This document shows positions 10,840 through 18,819 of a stretch of 64,000 nt of DNA, one piece after another. The first letter of the stretch is position 1. Each line of letters starts with the position of its first letter. The stretch comes from Polaribacter sp. Hel1_33_78 (GTDB lineage: Bacteria; Bacteroidota; Bacteroidia; Flavobacteriales; Flavobacteriaceae), in NCBI RefSeq assembly GCF_900106075.1, contig NZ_LT629794.1, positions 2,377,501 through 2,441,500 on the forward strand. Direction: 5' to 3'. The notes under the pieces were generated by a model. It searched no databases. It was not told where the DNA came from and worked only from the letters and a program-made list of their open reading frames with translations. The translations under genes were made by a program, and so were the position numbers.

Positions 10840-10860
10840 ATCCTGATAAACTATCAGGAT
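10840..10860 (-). terminator. Hairpin terminator after degP
   Basis: Stem ATCCTGATA / TATCAGGAT (9 bp) with a 3-nt loop. On the minus strand it is followed by a run of seven T, so it ends the DegP/HtrA transcript. Confidence 0.87.
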
Positions 10861-10888
10861 TCTTGCTTTTAAATTTTAAACGTATTAT

Positions 10889-12286
10889 CTATCTGAAACG
10901 TAATCTTTCTTTTTCCCCGTCAGTATTTATCATTTCAATAACAATAGAATATCTACTTTGTGCTACATTTTCTAATATTTTTACAGCTTCATCAGCAGTT
11001 TCAATTTCTTGATCATTAATTTTTGTGATGATAAAATTCTTTAAACTGTCTTTAGACTCTCTTTCTCCAGTATTAATAATCTTTACACCATTATTAATAT
11101 TATTCTTTTTTAATTCATTTTTTGATAAATCTTTCAATTCCCAATTAAACGTTTTCGAAATAAACCTTTTTACTTTCTTACTTAATTTCACATTTTTAGT
11201 AACAAGTTTACCTTCTCTTTCTACCGTAATATTTACAAAATCACCGGGTCTTTTTGCTGTTAGTTGCCCCCTTAATTCAGAGAATTTTGTAATTTTTACG
11301 TTATTTACTTTCACAATCACATCCTCTTTTTGTAATCCAGCATTCGCAGCACCTTGCCCTTCTTCAACACCTACAATTTTTACACCTACAATTTTGTCAT
11401 TATCAACTGGTGAAAAACGGATACCTATTACCGCTTCTTGCACAGCACCATACTCTAATAAATCGTCTACAATTTTCTTTGCTATATTAGATGGCACTGC
11501 AAAAGAATACCCAACAAAAGAACCTGTTTTTGAAGAAATTGCAGTGTTAATTCCAACCAATTCTCCTCGTGTATTTACCAAGGCTCCTCCACTATTTCCT
11601 GGGTTTACAGCTGCATCTGTTTGAATAAAAGAATCAATTGCTGTGTTACCTTCTAAATCTCTTCCTTTGGCACTTACAATTCCTGCCGTCACCGTAGATG
11701 TTAAATTGTAAGGATTACCAACAGCTAAAACCCACTCACCGACCTTAATTGTATCAGAATCAGCAAAAGGAACATACGGCAAATCTATTTCTGTCTCAAT
11801 TTTTAATAAAGCAATATCGTTCTCCTTATCAGTTCCTATTAACTCTGCTTTGTATTTTTTCTTGTTATTTAAAGTAATTTCAATTTCGTTAGCACTATCA
11901 ATAACATGATTATTAGTAATAATGTAGCCATCAGAAGAGATAATAACTCCACTTCCTGTGCCTACTTGCTCAAACTTTCTTGTTCCACTTCCATTTCCGT
12001 AGAATAATTCTGCAAAAGGATTTTTCTGTGTTCTAATTGCGGTATTTTTTACATGGACAACAGCATTTAAAGATTTTTCTGCTGCCAAGGTAAAATCTAT
12101 GGCTGCCGCCGCAATAGCCGTTGAATTGCGCGTAAATGTTGGATTATAATTTGTTTGCACTGTTTGCGTCTTTTCAGGCACAGTTCTTTCTATAATTACT
12201 GTGTCATTAAAGAACATTTTGTAACCACCCAATGTAAGTGCTCCGCCTAAAACTGCTATTCCTAATAAACCCAAAAGTTTCTTCAT
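10889..12286 (-). CDS. DegP/HtrA-type periplasmic serine protease
   Basis: A 465-residue HtrA-family protease/chaperone for damaged envelope proteins. The N-terminus is a signal or membrane anchor (residues 1-25). The trypsin-like domain carries the full triad His127 (ITNNHVI), Asp157 (ENDIALL) and Ser232 (NPGNSGGALV). A PDZ domain covers about 270-370 and a weaker second PDZ-like segment the C-terminus. A TATATTTG promoter element lies about 20 nt before the start. Single gene, with its own terminator. Confidence 0.94.
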   Translation of the reverse strand: MKKLLGLLGIAVLGGALTLGGYKMFFNDTVIIERTVPEKTQTVQTNYNPTFTRNSTAIAAAAIDFTLAAEKSLNAVVHVKNTAIRTQKNPFAELFYGNGSGTRKFEQVGTGSGVIISSDGYIITNNHVIDSANEIEITLNNKKKYKAELIGTDKENDIALLKIETEIDLPYVPFADSDTIKVGEWVLAVGNPYNLTSTVTAGIVSAKGRDLEGNTAIDSFIQTDAAVNPGNSGGALVNTRGELVGINTAISSKTGSFVGYSFAVPSNIAKKIVDDLLEYGAVQEAVIGIRFSPVDNDKIVGVKIVGVEEGQGAANAGLQKEDVIVKVNNVKITKFSELRGQLTAKRPGDFVNITVEREGKLVTKNVKLSKKVKRFISKTFNWELKDLSKNELKKNNINNGVKIINTGERESKDSLKNFIITKINDQEIETADEAVKILENVAQSRYSIVIEMINTDGEKERLRFR

Positions 12287-12404
12287 AATTATACTTTTTT
12301 AATATATCAAATATACAATTTTAACATTTTCAAAAAATCTGTTTAACTTGCTTTTAACGGACTTTAACCACTTTTTAACAAACTTTTTTTATTCTTGAAA
12401 TACT

Positions 12405-12412
12405 TATCTTTG
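12405..12412 (+). promoter_or_regulatory. -7 promoter element of dapF, 4 nt before ATG
   Basis: TATCTTTG followed by 4 nt and the start codon. Transcription should begin at or next to the A of ATG, giving a leaderless mRNA. No convincing -33 TTG is seen at 19 nt; the upstream DNA is T-rich. Confidence 0.65.
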
Positions 12413-12416
12413 TCCT

Positions 12417-13187
12417 ATGAATTTGACTTTTTACAAATATCAAGGTACAGGAAATGACTTTGTGATGATAGACAATAGAGCAAAAACCTTTCCCAAAGAA
12501 AAATCTGACTTTATTTCTCATTTAGCAGACAGACATTTTGGTGTTGGTGCAGATGGTATTATTTTAATTGAAAATGAAAGTAATTTTGATTTTAAAATGA
12601 TTTATTTTAATCCTGATGGTAGCCAAACTTTTTGTGGAAATGGTGCTAGATGTGCTGTTGCATTTGCCAAACGATTAGAAATCATAAAAGATAAAACTAC
12701 TTTTATAGCCGTTGATGGTGAACATTTTGCAGAAATTAAAAATGATATTATTTCTTTACAAATGATTAATGTTAATAATATACAAGTAAACGAAAATTCA
12801 GTTTTCATGCATACAGGAACCCAACATCATGTAGAATTGGTGGATGATTTAAATGAGTATCCTGTTTTTGAAAACGGAAAAGAAATAAGAAATAGTTATC
12901 AAGATCCAGGAAGTAATGTAAATTTTGTTCAGCAAATTGACGCTACCTCTTTTAGAGTTAGAACTTATGAAAAAGGCGTAGAAAACGAAACGCTTGCTTG
13001 CGGCACGGGTGTTACTGCAGTAGCAATTGCTATGCATAAAACGAATAGGACTAAAAGTAATGTAGTTTCTTTATCCACAGAAGGTGGTCATTTAGAAGTT
13101 TCATTTACAGAAGGAAAAGGAATTTATAAAAACGTGTTTTTAAAAGGACCAACAAAATTTGTTTTTAAAGGAACAATAACTATTTAA
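12417..13187 (+). CDS. dapF: Diaminopimelate epimerase
   Basis: A 256-residue DapF that interconverts LL- and meso-diaminopimelate for lysine and peptidoglycan synthesis. The N-terminal FYKYQGTGNDFVMID motif fixes the start. The two catalytic cysteines are Cys73 (FCGNGARC) and Cys195 (ACGTGVTAV). The start codon lies only 4 nt downstream of a -7 promoter element, leaving no room for a ribosome-binding leader. An acetyltransferase gene follows about 100 nt later and may have its own promoter. Confidence 0.96.
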   Translation: MNLTFYKYQGTGNDFVMIDNRAKTFPKEKSDFISHLADRHFGVGADGIILIENESNFDFKMIYFNPDGSQTFCGNGARCAVAFAKRLEIIKDKTTFIAVDGEHFAEIKNDIISLQMINVNNIQVNENSVFMHTGTQHHVELVDDLNEYPVFENGKEIRNSYQDPGSNVNFVQQIDATSFRVRTYEKGVENETLACGTGVTAVAIAMHKTNRTKSNVVSLSTEGGHLEVSFTEGKGIYKNVFLKGPTKFVFKGTITI

Positions 13188-13285
13188 CTTTAAATTATTG
13201 ATTACATACAAACATAGAAAAATGTCTATCCAGTAAAATAATGTTAACTATAATTCTATGCAGTCAAAAAATAAAATAATAACAA

Positions 13286-13807
13286 ATGTCATTATCTGGT
13301 GAAAAAATAATTTTACGTGCTTTAGAGCCAGAAGATTTAAACTTTCTATATCAAATAGAAAATAATGAATCTTTTTGGGAAGTTAGTCATACGCAAGCTC
13401 CATTTTCAAAATATATTTTAAAACGATATTTAGAAAATGCTCATTTAGATATTTATGAAAGCAAACAACTTCGCTTGCTCATTGAAGAAAAATCAACGAG
13501 AAAACAAATTGGTATGATTGATTTGTTTGATTATAACCCGCAACATAAAAGGGCAGGAATTGGAATTTTAGTTCATCCTGATTTTGAAAAAAAAGGATTT
13601 GCCTCTGAAGCTTTATCAATTATCATAAACTATTCTTTTTCTCATTTACAAATGCATCAATTATATGCAAATATTACATCGGATAACATAAAAAGTTTAG
13701 CCTTATTCAATAAATACAACTTTATCAAAACTGGTGTAAAAAAAGATTGGATTTTATCTGAAGGAAAATTTAAAGATGAAGTTTTATTTCAGTTGATAAA
13801 AGAGTAA
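13286..13807 (+). CDS. GNAT-family N-acetyltransferase (RimJ/RimL-like)
   Basis: A 173-residue GNAT protein. The opening ILRALEPEDLNFLYQIENN, the acetyl-CoA-binding region around KRAGIGILVHPDFEKKGFASEAL (in parts) and the C-terminal ALFNKYNFIKTG match the RimJ/RimL branch that acetylates protein N-termini or small molecules. Substrate unknown. It precedes mltG by 28 nt; the mltG promoter element appears to overlap its stop codon. Confidence 0.88.
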   Translation: MSLSGEKIILRALEPEDLNFLYQIENNESFWEVSHTQAPFSKYILKRYLENAHLDIYESKQLRLLIEEKSTRKQIGMIDLFDYNPQHKRAGIGILVHPDFEKKGFASEALSIIINYSFSHLQMHQLYANITSDNIKSLALFNKYNFIKTGVKKDWILSEGKFKDEVLFQLIKE

Positions 13808-13835
13808 TTTTGCAGTTCTTTAAACATAAAAAAAC

Positions 13836-14864
13836 TTGAGTAAAAAATTTATATATACCGTTACCGCTACCATTATTTTAATTGGTGGAATTTTGGCATA
13901 CAACTATTATCAAAAAATATTCGGAAAAACAATTACTAAAGAAACTGTTCTTTTTGTATACACTGCAGATAGCTTAATCGATGTAAAAAATAAAATATCT
14001 GAATTTTCTAAAAATCCTAGCACTTTCCTCTTAGTTGCAGCAAAGAAAAACTTTTCTACACCCAAATCGGGAAGATATATTTTAAAAAAAGGTATGTCCA
14101 ATAATGATATTGTTAATATGCTTAGAAGTGGGAATCAAACCCCTGCAAAAGTATCCTTTAATAATCAAGATACTTTAGAAAAATTAGCTGGTAGAATTGC
14201 AGAACAACTAGAAACTGATTCTATTTCCATCATTAAATCGTTTACTGATGAAAAATTTTTATCCGTAAATAAATTATCAAAAAAATCTATTTTACAAATT
14301 TGCATTCCTAATAGTTATGAGTTTTATTGGAATGTATCTGCCGAGAATTTTAGAGACAAAATGTTAGCTGAATACCATCGCTTTTGGAATTCTAAAAGAT
14401 TAGAAAAAGCAAAAGCATTGAACATGTCTATTGATCAGGTAATTGCTTTAGCATCCATAGTGCAAAAAGAAACTGCGAAAACAGAAGAACGTCCAATTGT
14501 TGCAGGTTTGTATTTAAATAGATTAAAAAGGGGCTGGCCTTTGCAAGCTGATCCAACAATTATTTATTGTATCAAAGAAGTTAAAGGACAAGATTACATA
14601 GTAAAAAGAGTTTTAACGGCTGATTTGGAAATAAATTCACCTTACAATACATACAAAAAGAAAGGTTTACCTCCTACTTTGATTGCAATGCCCGACATTT
14701 CATCTATTGATGCTGTCTTAAATTCAACGAAACACAATTATATGTACATGTGCGTAAACGTTGACAAGTTAGGGTATCATGCCTTTGCAAAAACACTCGT
14801 TCAACACAATAGAAATGCTGCTAAATATCATATTTGGTTAAATAAGCAAGGTGTAAATAGATAA
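13836..14864 (+). CDS. mltG: Endolytic murein transglycosylase MltG
   Basis: A 342-residue YceG-family protein with one N-terminal membrane helix (residues 6-23) and a periplasmic YceG domain. The catalytic glutamate is Glu212 in IVQKETAKTEERP, and the conserved LYLNRL and LQADPTI.Y motifs follow. It cleaves nascent glycan strands and helps set their length. The start is TTG at 13836; no ATG is available before the membrane helix. A TAATTTTG element at 13805-13812 overlaps the previous stop codon and would give a leader of about 20 nt. Confidence 0.92.
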   Translation: MSKKFIYTVTATIILIGGILAYNYYQKIFGKTITKETVLFVYTADSLIDVKNKISEFSKNPSTFLLVAAKKNFSTPKSGRYILKKGMSNNDIVNMLRSGNQTPAKVSFNNQDTLEKLAGRIAEQLETDSISIIKSFTDEKFLSVNKLSKKSILQICIPNSYEFYWNVSAENFRDKMLAEYHRFWNSKRLEKAKALNMSIDQVIALASIVQKETAKTEERPIVAGLYLNRLKRGWPLQADPTIIYCIKEVKGQDYIVKRVLTADLEINSPYNTYKKKGLPPTLIAMPDISSIDAVLNSTKHNYMYMCVNVDKLGYHAFAKTLVQHNRNAAKYHIWLNKQGVNR

Positions 14865-15026
14865 AAATCAATTCTGTAAAAAATTAAGGATTTAATTACT
14901 TAAATCACAAGAGTAAAGGGAATCGTTATCCAGAATCATCAATAAAACACCTTTAAAAGAGATTATTTATAATTTTTATAAAATTAACTCACTGATGGTC
15001 AATTACATTATAAATATGTTATAATT

Positions 15027-15635
15027 TTGCAACCGCAAAACAGAAAAATTATAAATATCAAAAAGGTTTTATTTTTTACGAGTTTGTTTTTACTATTTGT
15101 ACACGCAATTTCAATGAATAGTAAATTAAAAGAAAACAACAATAAATCGTATCCAAAATTTTCAGATTACAACATTCCTTATTTACAAAATAATTTTGTT
15201 GCTTTTAAACAAGCACTCGCCTTTAAAGAATCTCAAGGAAAATATACTGTTGTAAATACCTTAGGCTATTTAGGAAAGTATCAATTTGGAAGAACTACTT
15301 TAGAACGTTTTGAAATTTACAACACCAAAGAATTTTTACAAAATCCAGAATTGCAGGAAAAAGCATTTACTGCTTTATGTAAAGTAAACAAATGGATTTT
15401 AAGAAAGGACATTAAAAATTCTGTTGGTAAAACCATTAACGGGATTGAAATTACAGAATCAGGAATTCTAGCTGCTGCACATTTAGGTGGTGCAGGAAAT
15501 GTAAAAAAATACTTACGAAGTAATGGAGTAAAATGCTTTTCTGATGCTTATGGCTCTTCTATACAAATATATCTGAAAAAATTTGGAGGCTATGATGTTT
15601 CTAGTATTGTCGCAGACAGAAAAGCAAAAGTGTAA
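15027..15635 (+). CDS. Lysozyme/lytic-transglycosylase-like secreted protein
   Basis: Up to 202 residues: an N-terminal membrane or signal segment (VLFFTSLFLLFVHA) and a small domain reading ALAFKESQGKYTVVNTLGYL then GKYQFG, like goose-type lysozyme and SLT transglycosylase folds, with the Glu of FKESQGKY as likely acid catalyst. It probably acts on peptidoglycan. The start is uncertain: the only NTG codon before the hydrophobic segment, TTG at 15027, lies inside a TAATTTTG promoter element (15022-15029). A start at ATT 15048 would give a normal-looking MINIKKVLFF N-terminus of 195 residues. Convergent with the next gene; the stop codons abut. Confidence 0.75.
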   Translation: MQPQNRKIINIKKVLFFTSLFLLFVHAISMNSKLKENNNKSYPKFSDYNIPYLQNNFVAFKQALAFKESQGKYTVVNTLGYLGKYQFGRTTLERFEIYNTKEFLQNPELQEKAFTALCKVNKWILRKDIKNSVGKTINGIEITESGILAAAHLGGAGNVKKYLRSNGVKCFSDAYGSSIQIYLKKFGGYDVSSIVADRKAKV

Positions 15636-16340
15636 TTACTTTTGAATAATAAAAATAGCTGGCTTTTTGTGCAAGTCTGGTTGTTGATGTTTCCAATCTT
15701 TTACCATCATTGTTTTTATATATTCGGTTGGCAGCGTAATATCTACAGCAATACACAAATAAGTTGTTGGCGCTAAAGTTGCTTTTAAATCTGCAAACAT
15801 TTTTTCATTTCTATAAGGAGTTTCTATAAAAATTTGAGCTTGATTTTTATCCTTAGATAACTTTTCTAAATCTTTTAATGCTCGTTTTCTATCTCCTTTA
15901 TCAATTGGCAAATAACCATTGAAAGCAAAATTTTGTCCATTCATTCCAGAACTCATCATTGCCATTAAAATAGATGATGGCCCTACTAAAGGAACAACTT
16001 GTATGTTTTTTTGATGCGCTAATTTCACTATAGTTGCTCCTGGATCTGCCACCGCAGGAACTCCAGCTTCAGATAACAAACCAATATTAATTCCTTGTTG
16101 GCAAACATCTAAATATTTATGAGTTTCTATTTCTTCTGCATATTTGTCTAGCAACATAATATGTAAAGAGGACTGTTGTTTTTTAGGTGATATTTTTTTG
16201 ATAAACTTTCTAGCTGACTTCTCATTCTCAACAATATAATAATCTATTTGCTCTACCACCTTTTTTACAGATAAAGGCATTACTTCTAAAGGTTCTGTCT
16301 CGCCCAGAGTTGTCGGAATTAAATAGAGTTTACCTGTCAT
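15636..16340 (-). CDS. RsmI-like tetrapyrrole-methylase-fold SAM methyltransferase
   Basis: A 234-residue protein of the tetrapyrrole methylase fold: N-terminal KLYLIPTTLGE strand, GLLSEAGVPAVADPG motif near 110-125 and VVPLVGPSSILMAMMSSG, all close to RsmI, which methylates the 2'-O of C1402 in 16S rRNA. It is shorter than RsmI (about 280 residues) and lacks its C-terminal domain; this short form is common in Bacteroidota and its substrate is not established. It ends a three-gene leftward run with the phosphatase and dnaA. Confidence 0.85.
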   Translation of the reverse strand: MTGKLYLIPTTLGETEPLEVMPLSVKKVVEQIDYYIVENEKSARKFIKKISPKKQQSSLHIMLLDKYAEEIETHKYLDVCQQGINIGLLSEAGVPAVADPGATIVKLAHQKNIQVVPLVGPSSILMAMMSSGMNGQNFAFNGYLPIDKGDRKRALKDLEKLSKDKNQAQIFIETPYRNEKMFADLKATLAPTTYLCIAVDITLPTEYIKTMMVKDWKHQQPDLHKKPAIFIIQK

Positions 16341-16351
16341 TTTTTTTAGAT

Positions 16352-16804
16352 TTAAGACAATTTATTTGCTATGATTTCACAAGCTTCTTCTAACATTGTA
16401 TACACATGTTCAAAACCCTGATTTCCTCCATAATATGGATCTGGAACACTTAAATTTTGAGTAGGATGTATTTCATTTAAAATCATTTGCACTTTACTCT
16501 CCTCTTTTTGATTTCTTGCCAACATCAAAATATCTTGATAATTACGATCATCCATCACAAAAATATAATTAAAAGTATCAAAATCTTTGATTGTAAATTT
16601 TCTTGCTTTTTGATCTGCAATATTAATTCCGTATTTTCTAGCAACTTCAATTGAGCGCTTATCAGGAGCATTACCTTTATGGTAAGCTGCAGTTCCTGCT
16701 GAGTCTATAAGAAAATTTTGAGGATTCATTTTAGATTTCAAAATACCTTCTGCTAAAGGTGAACGACAAATATTCCCTAAGCACACCATTAGTATTTTTA
16801 TCAT
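16352..16804 (-). CDS. Low-molecular-weight protein-tyrosine phosphatase
   Basis: A 150-residue LMW-PTP with the P-loop CLGNICRSP (Cys8, Arg14) and the general-acid aspartate in VPDPYYGG. It hydrolyses phosphotyrosine; in bacteria it often controls polysaccharide export kinases, but no such genes are nearby. It follows dnaA by 15 nt and precedes the methylase by 11 nt, so the three are probably one transcript. Confidence 0.92.
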   Translation of the reverse strand: MIKILMVCLGNICRSPLAEGILKSKMNPQNFLIDSAGTAAYHKGNAPDKRSIEVARKYGINIADQKARKFTIKDFDTFNYIFVMDDRNYQDILMLARNQKEESKVQMILNEIHPTQNLSVPDPYYGGNQGFEHVYTMLEEACEIIANKLS

Positions 16805-16819
16805 GATAAAATGAAATTT

Positions 16820-18247
16820 TTAGAAAGTTAACTTCTTCGTTAAATCGTCAACGTATTTTCTAAACTGTTTATCAGTCTCTGTTAGATTATCGACTGTTTT
16901 ACAAGCATGTAAAACAGTTGCATGATCTCTTTGTCCAATTTGATTACCAATACTTGCTAAAGATGTTTTCGTTAATCTTTTCGCAAAATACATTGCTAAT
17001 TGACGTGCTTGTACAATGTGTCTTTTACGAGTTTTAGATTGTAAAGTAGCAACATCCATATCAAAATATTTAGAAACCTCTTTTTGAATGTAATCTATAG
17101 AAACTTCTTTTTTGGTGTTTTTTACAAATTTATCTACAATCTGTTTTGCCAATTCAATAGAAAATTCTCTTCTATTAAAAGAAGCTTGAGCAATCATAGA
17201 AATAATTACACCTTCCAATTCTCTAACGTTAGATTTTATGTTTTTGGCAATATATTCGATAATTTCTTCAGGCATTTCTACACCATCTCGGTACAATTTA
17301 TTTTGTAAAATAGAAATTCTTGTTTCGTAATCTGGTGCTTGTAATTCCGCAGATAATCCCCACTTAAAACGAGATAATAAACGTTGTTCAATATCTTGCA
17401 TGTCTACAGGTGCTTTATCGGAAGTTAAAATTACCTGTTTTCCATTTTGATGTAAATGATTAAAGATATGAAAGAATACATCTTGTGTACCTACTTTACC
17501 AGATAAAAACTGAACATCATCAATTAGTAAAACATCAATCATTTGATAGAAATGAATAAAATCATTTCTTGTATTCGATTTTACAGAATCTATGAATTGT
17601 TGTGTAAATTTCTCTGAAGAGATATATAGCACTGTTTTATCTGGATATTTATCTTTTATATCCACACCAATGGCATGTGCTAAATGTGTTTTTCCTAAAC
17701 CTACTCCACCATAAATTAATAATGGATTAAAAGATGTCCCTCCAGGTTTATTCGCAACCGCCATTCCAGCTGAACGAGCTAATCTATTAGAATCTCCTTC
17801 AACAAAATTTGCAAAACTATAATTAGCATTTAATTGAGATTCAATTTTCACTTTCTGTAAACCAGGAATTATAAAAGGATTTCTTAATTCTCTTTTACTC
17901 GACTCCAATGGTACAGTAACTCTTTGAGGTTTTAATGGATCTCTATTTGAGCTTGGTATTTTTACAATCTGTGGCCTATTACTGCTATAATTATTTTCCA
18001 TCTTTACATCATAAATCAATTTGGCGTCATTACCTAATTGTCTTACTAATGCAACACGTAATAATTTAATGTAGTGCTCTTCTAACCATTCATAAAAAAA
18101 TTTACTTGGTACTTGAATAGTTAATGCTTCTCCAGAGAGTTTTACGGGCTTTATTGGCTCAAACCATGTTTTATAGGCTTGAGGTTTAATATTATCCTTG
18201 ATAAAAGATAGACAGTCCGTCCAAACGGATTCCGCAGTATAATTCAT
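16820..18247 (-). CDS. dnaA: Chromosomal replication initiator DnaA
   Basis: A 475-residue DnaA. Domain I covers residues 1-85, a linker follows, the AAA+ domain has Walker A GGVGLGKTHLAHAIG and Walker B VLLIDDVQFL, and domain IV ends with the DnaA-box reader containing RDHATVLHACKTVDNL. It opens oriC and regulates transcription. One DnaA box lies in its upstream region. The usual dnaN neighbour is absent, which is normal in flavobacteria. Confidence 0.97.
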   Translation of the reverse strand: MNYTAESVWTDCLSFIKDNIKPQAYKTWFEPIKPVKLSGEALTIQVPSKFFYEWLEEHYIKLLRVALVRQLGNDAKLIYDVKMENNYSSNRPQIVKIPSSNRDPLKPQRVTVPLESSKRELRNPFIIPGLQKVKIESQLNANYSFANFVEGDSNRLARSAGMAVANKPGGTSFNPLLIYGGVGLGKTHLAHAIGVDIKDKYPDKTVLYISSEKFTQQFIDSVKSNTRNDFIHFYQMIDVLLIDDVQFLSGKVGTQDVFFHIFNHLHQNGKQVILTSDKAPVDMQDIEQRLLSRFKWGLSAELQAPDYETRISILQNKLYRDGVEMPEEIIEYIAKNIKSNVRELEGVIISMIAQASFNRREFSIELAKQIVDKFVKNTKKEVSIDYIQKEVSKYFDMDVATLQSKTRKRHIVQARQLAMYFAKRLTKTSLASIGNQIGQRDHATVLHACKTVDNLTETDKQFRKYVDDLTKKLTF

Positions 18248-18323
18248 TTATTAACTTGGTAAAATTCGAGATTCTTATTTTAATAAAAACTTTATCTTAT
18301 CTTCTTCTAAGGCTACACAAAAG

Positions 18324-18332
18324 TGTGAATAA
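18324..18332 (-). promoter_or_regulatory. DnaA box upstream of dnaA
   Basis: TGTGAATAA on the plus strand is TTATTCACA on the minus strand, a perfect TTATNCACA DnaA box, 77 nt before the dnaA start. It runs directly into CTTTTG, which may belong to the dnaA promoter, so DnaA could repress its own gene. One box alone does not make an origin. Confidence 0.5.
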
Positions 18333-18416
18333 AATTCAGTATAAAAAAATCAATTTGCTATTGATTACTAACTATTTTTTACGTATAATCGTTAAAATTA
18401 TAAACGTTTAAACCTA

Positions 18417-18815
18417 TTGAAAAAATCATCAACAAAAACTAGGGTTCGATATTCTGAAACGGATCAAATGGGGGTAGTATATCATGGTAATTATGCACAA
18501 TTTTTTGAATTAGGCAGAACTGAATGGTTACGGAATTTGGGGGTTACATACAAATATATGGAAATAAGCGGTATAATGCTTCCTGTAATTTCATTAAAAT
18601 GTAATTTCATTAAATCTGCGCGCTATGACGACGTTTTAACCATCGAAACTTTTTTAAAGAAAAAACCAATGGTGAAGATTGAGTTTGATTATAAAATTAC
18701 AAATCAAGATGATGAGTTAATTTGTACAGGAAATTCTGTTTTAGCTTTTATGAATATGAAAACGGAAAAACCAACAAGATGCCCTGATTATTTATTGGAA
18801 GGTTTAGGGTTTTAA
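18417..18815 (+). CDS. Acyl-CoA thioesterase, YbgC/FadM family
   Basis: A 132-residue single hot-dog-fold thioesterase. RYSETDQMGVVYHGNYAQFF holds the family Asp (D of ETDQMG) and the N-terminal helix. It hydrolyses short acyl-CoA or acyl-ACP thioesters; the YbgC branch is often tied to envelope lipids. The start is TTG at 18417; the natural N-terminus (KKSSTKTRVRYSETDQ) begins right there and no ATG is available. Divergent from dnaA. Confidence 0.88.
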   Translation: MKKSSTKTRVRYSETDQMGVVYHGNYAQFFELGRTEWLRNLGVTYKYMEISGIMLPVISLKCNFIKSARYDDVLTIETFLKKKPMVKIEFDYKITNQDDELICTGNSVLAFMNMKTEKPTRCPDYLLEGLGF

Positions 18816-18819
18816 TTAT

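Noticed and set aside
13071..13079. TTATCCACA DnaA box inside dapF, and another at about 24900 inside prmC
   Set aside because: Single copies inside conserved coding sequence, far from each other and from dnaA; likely chance.
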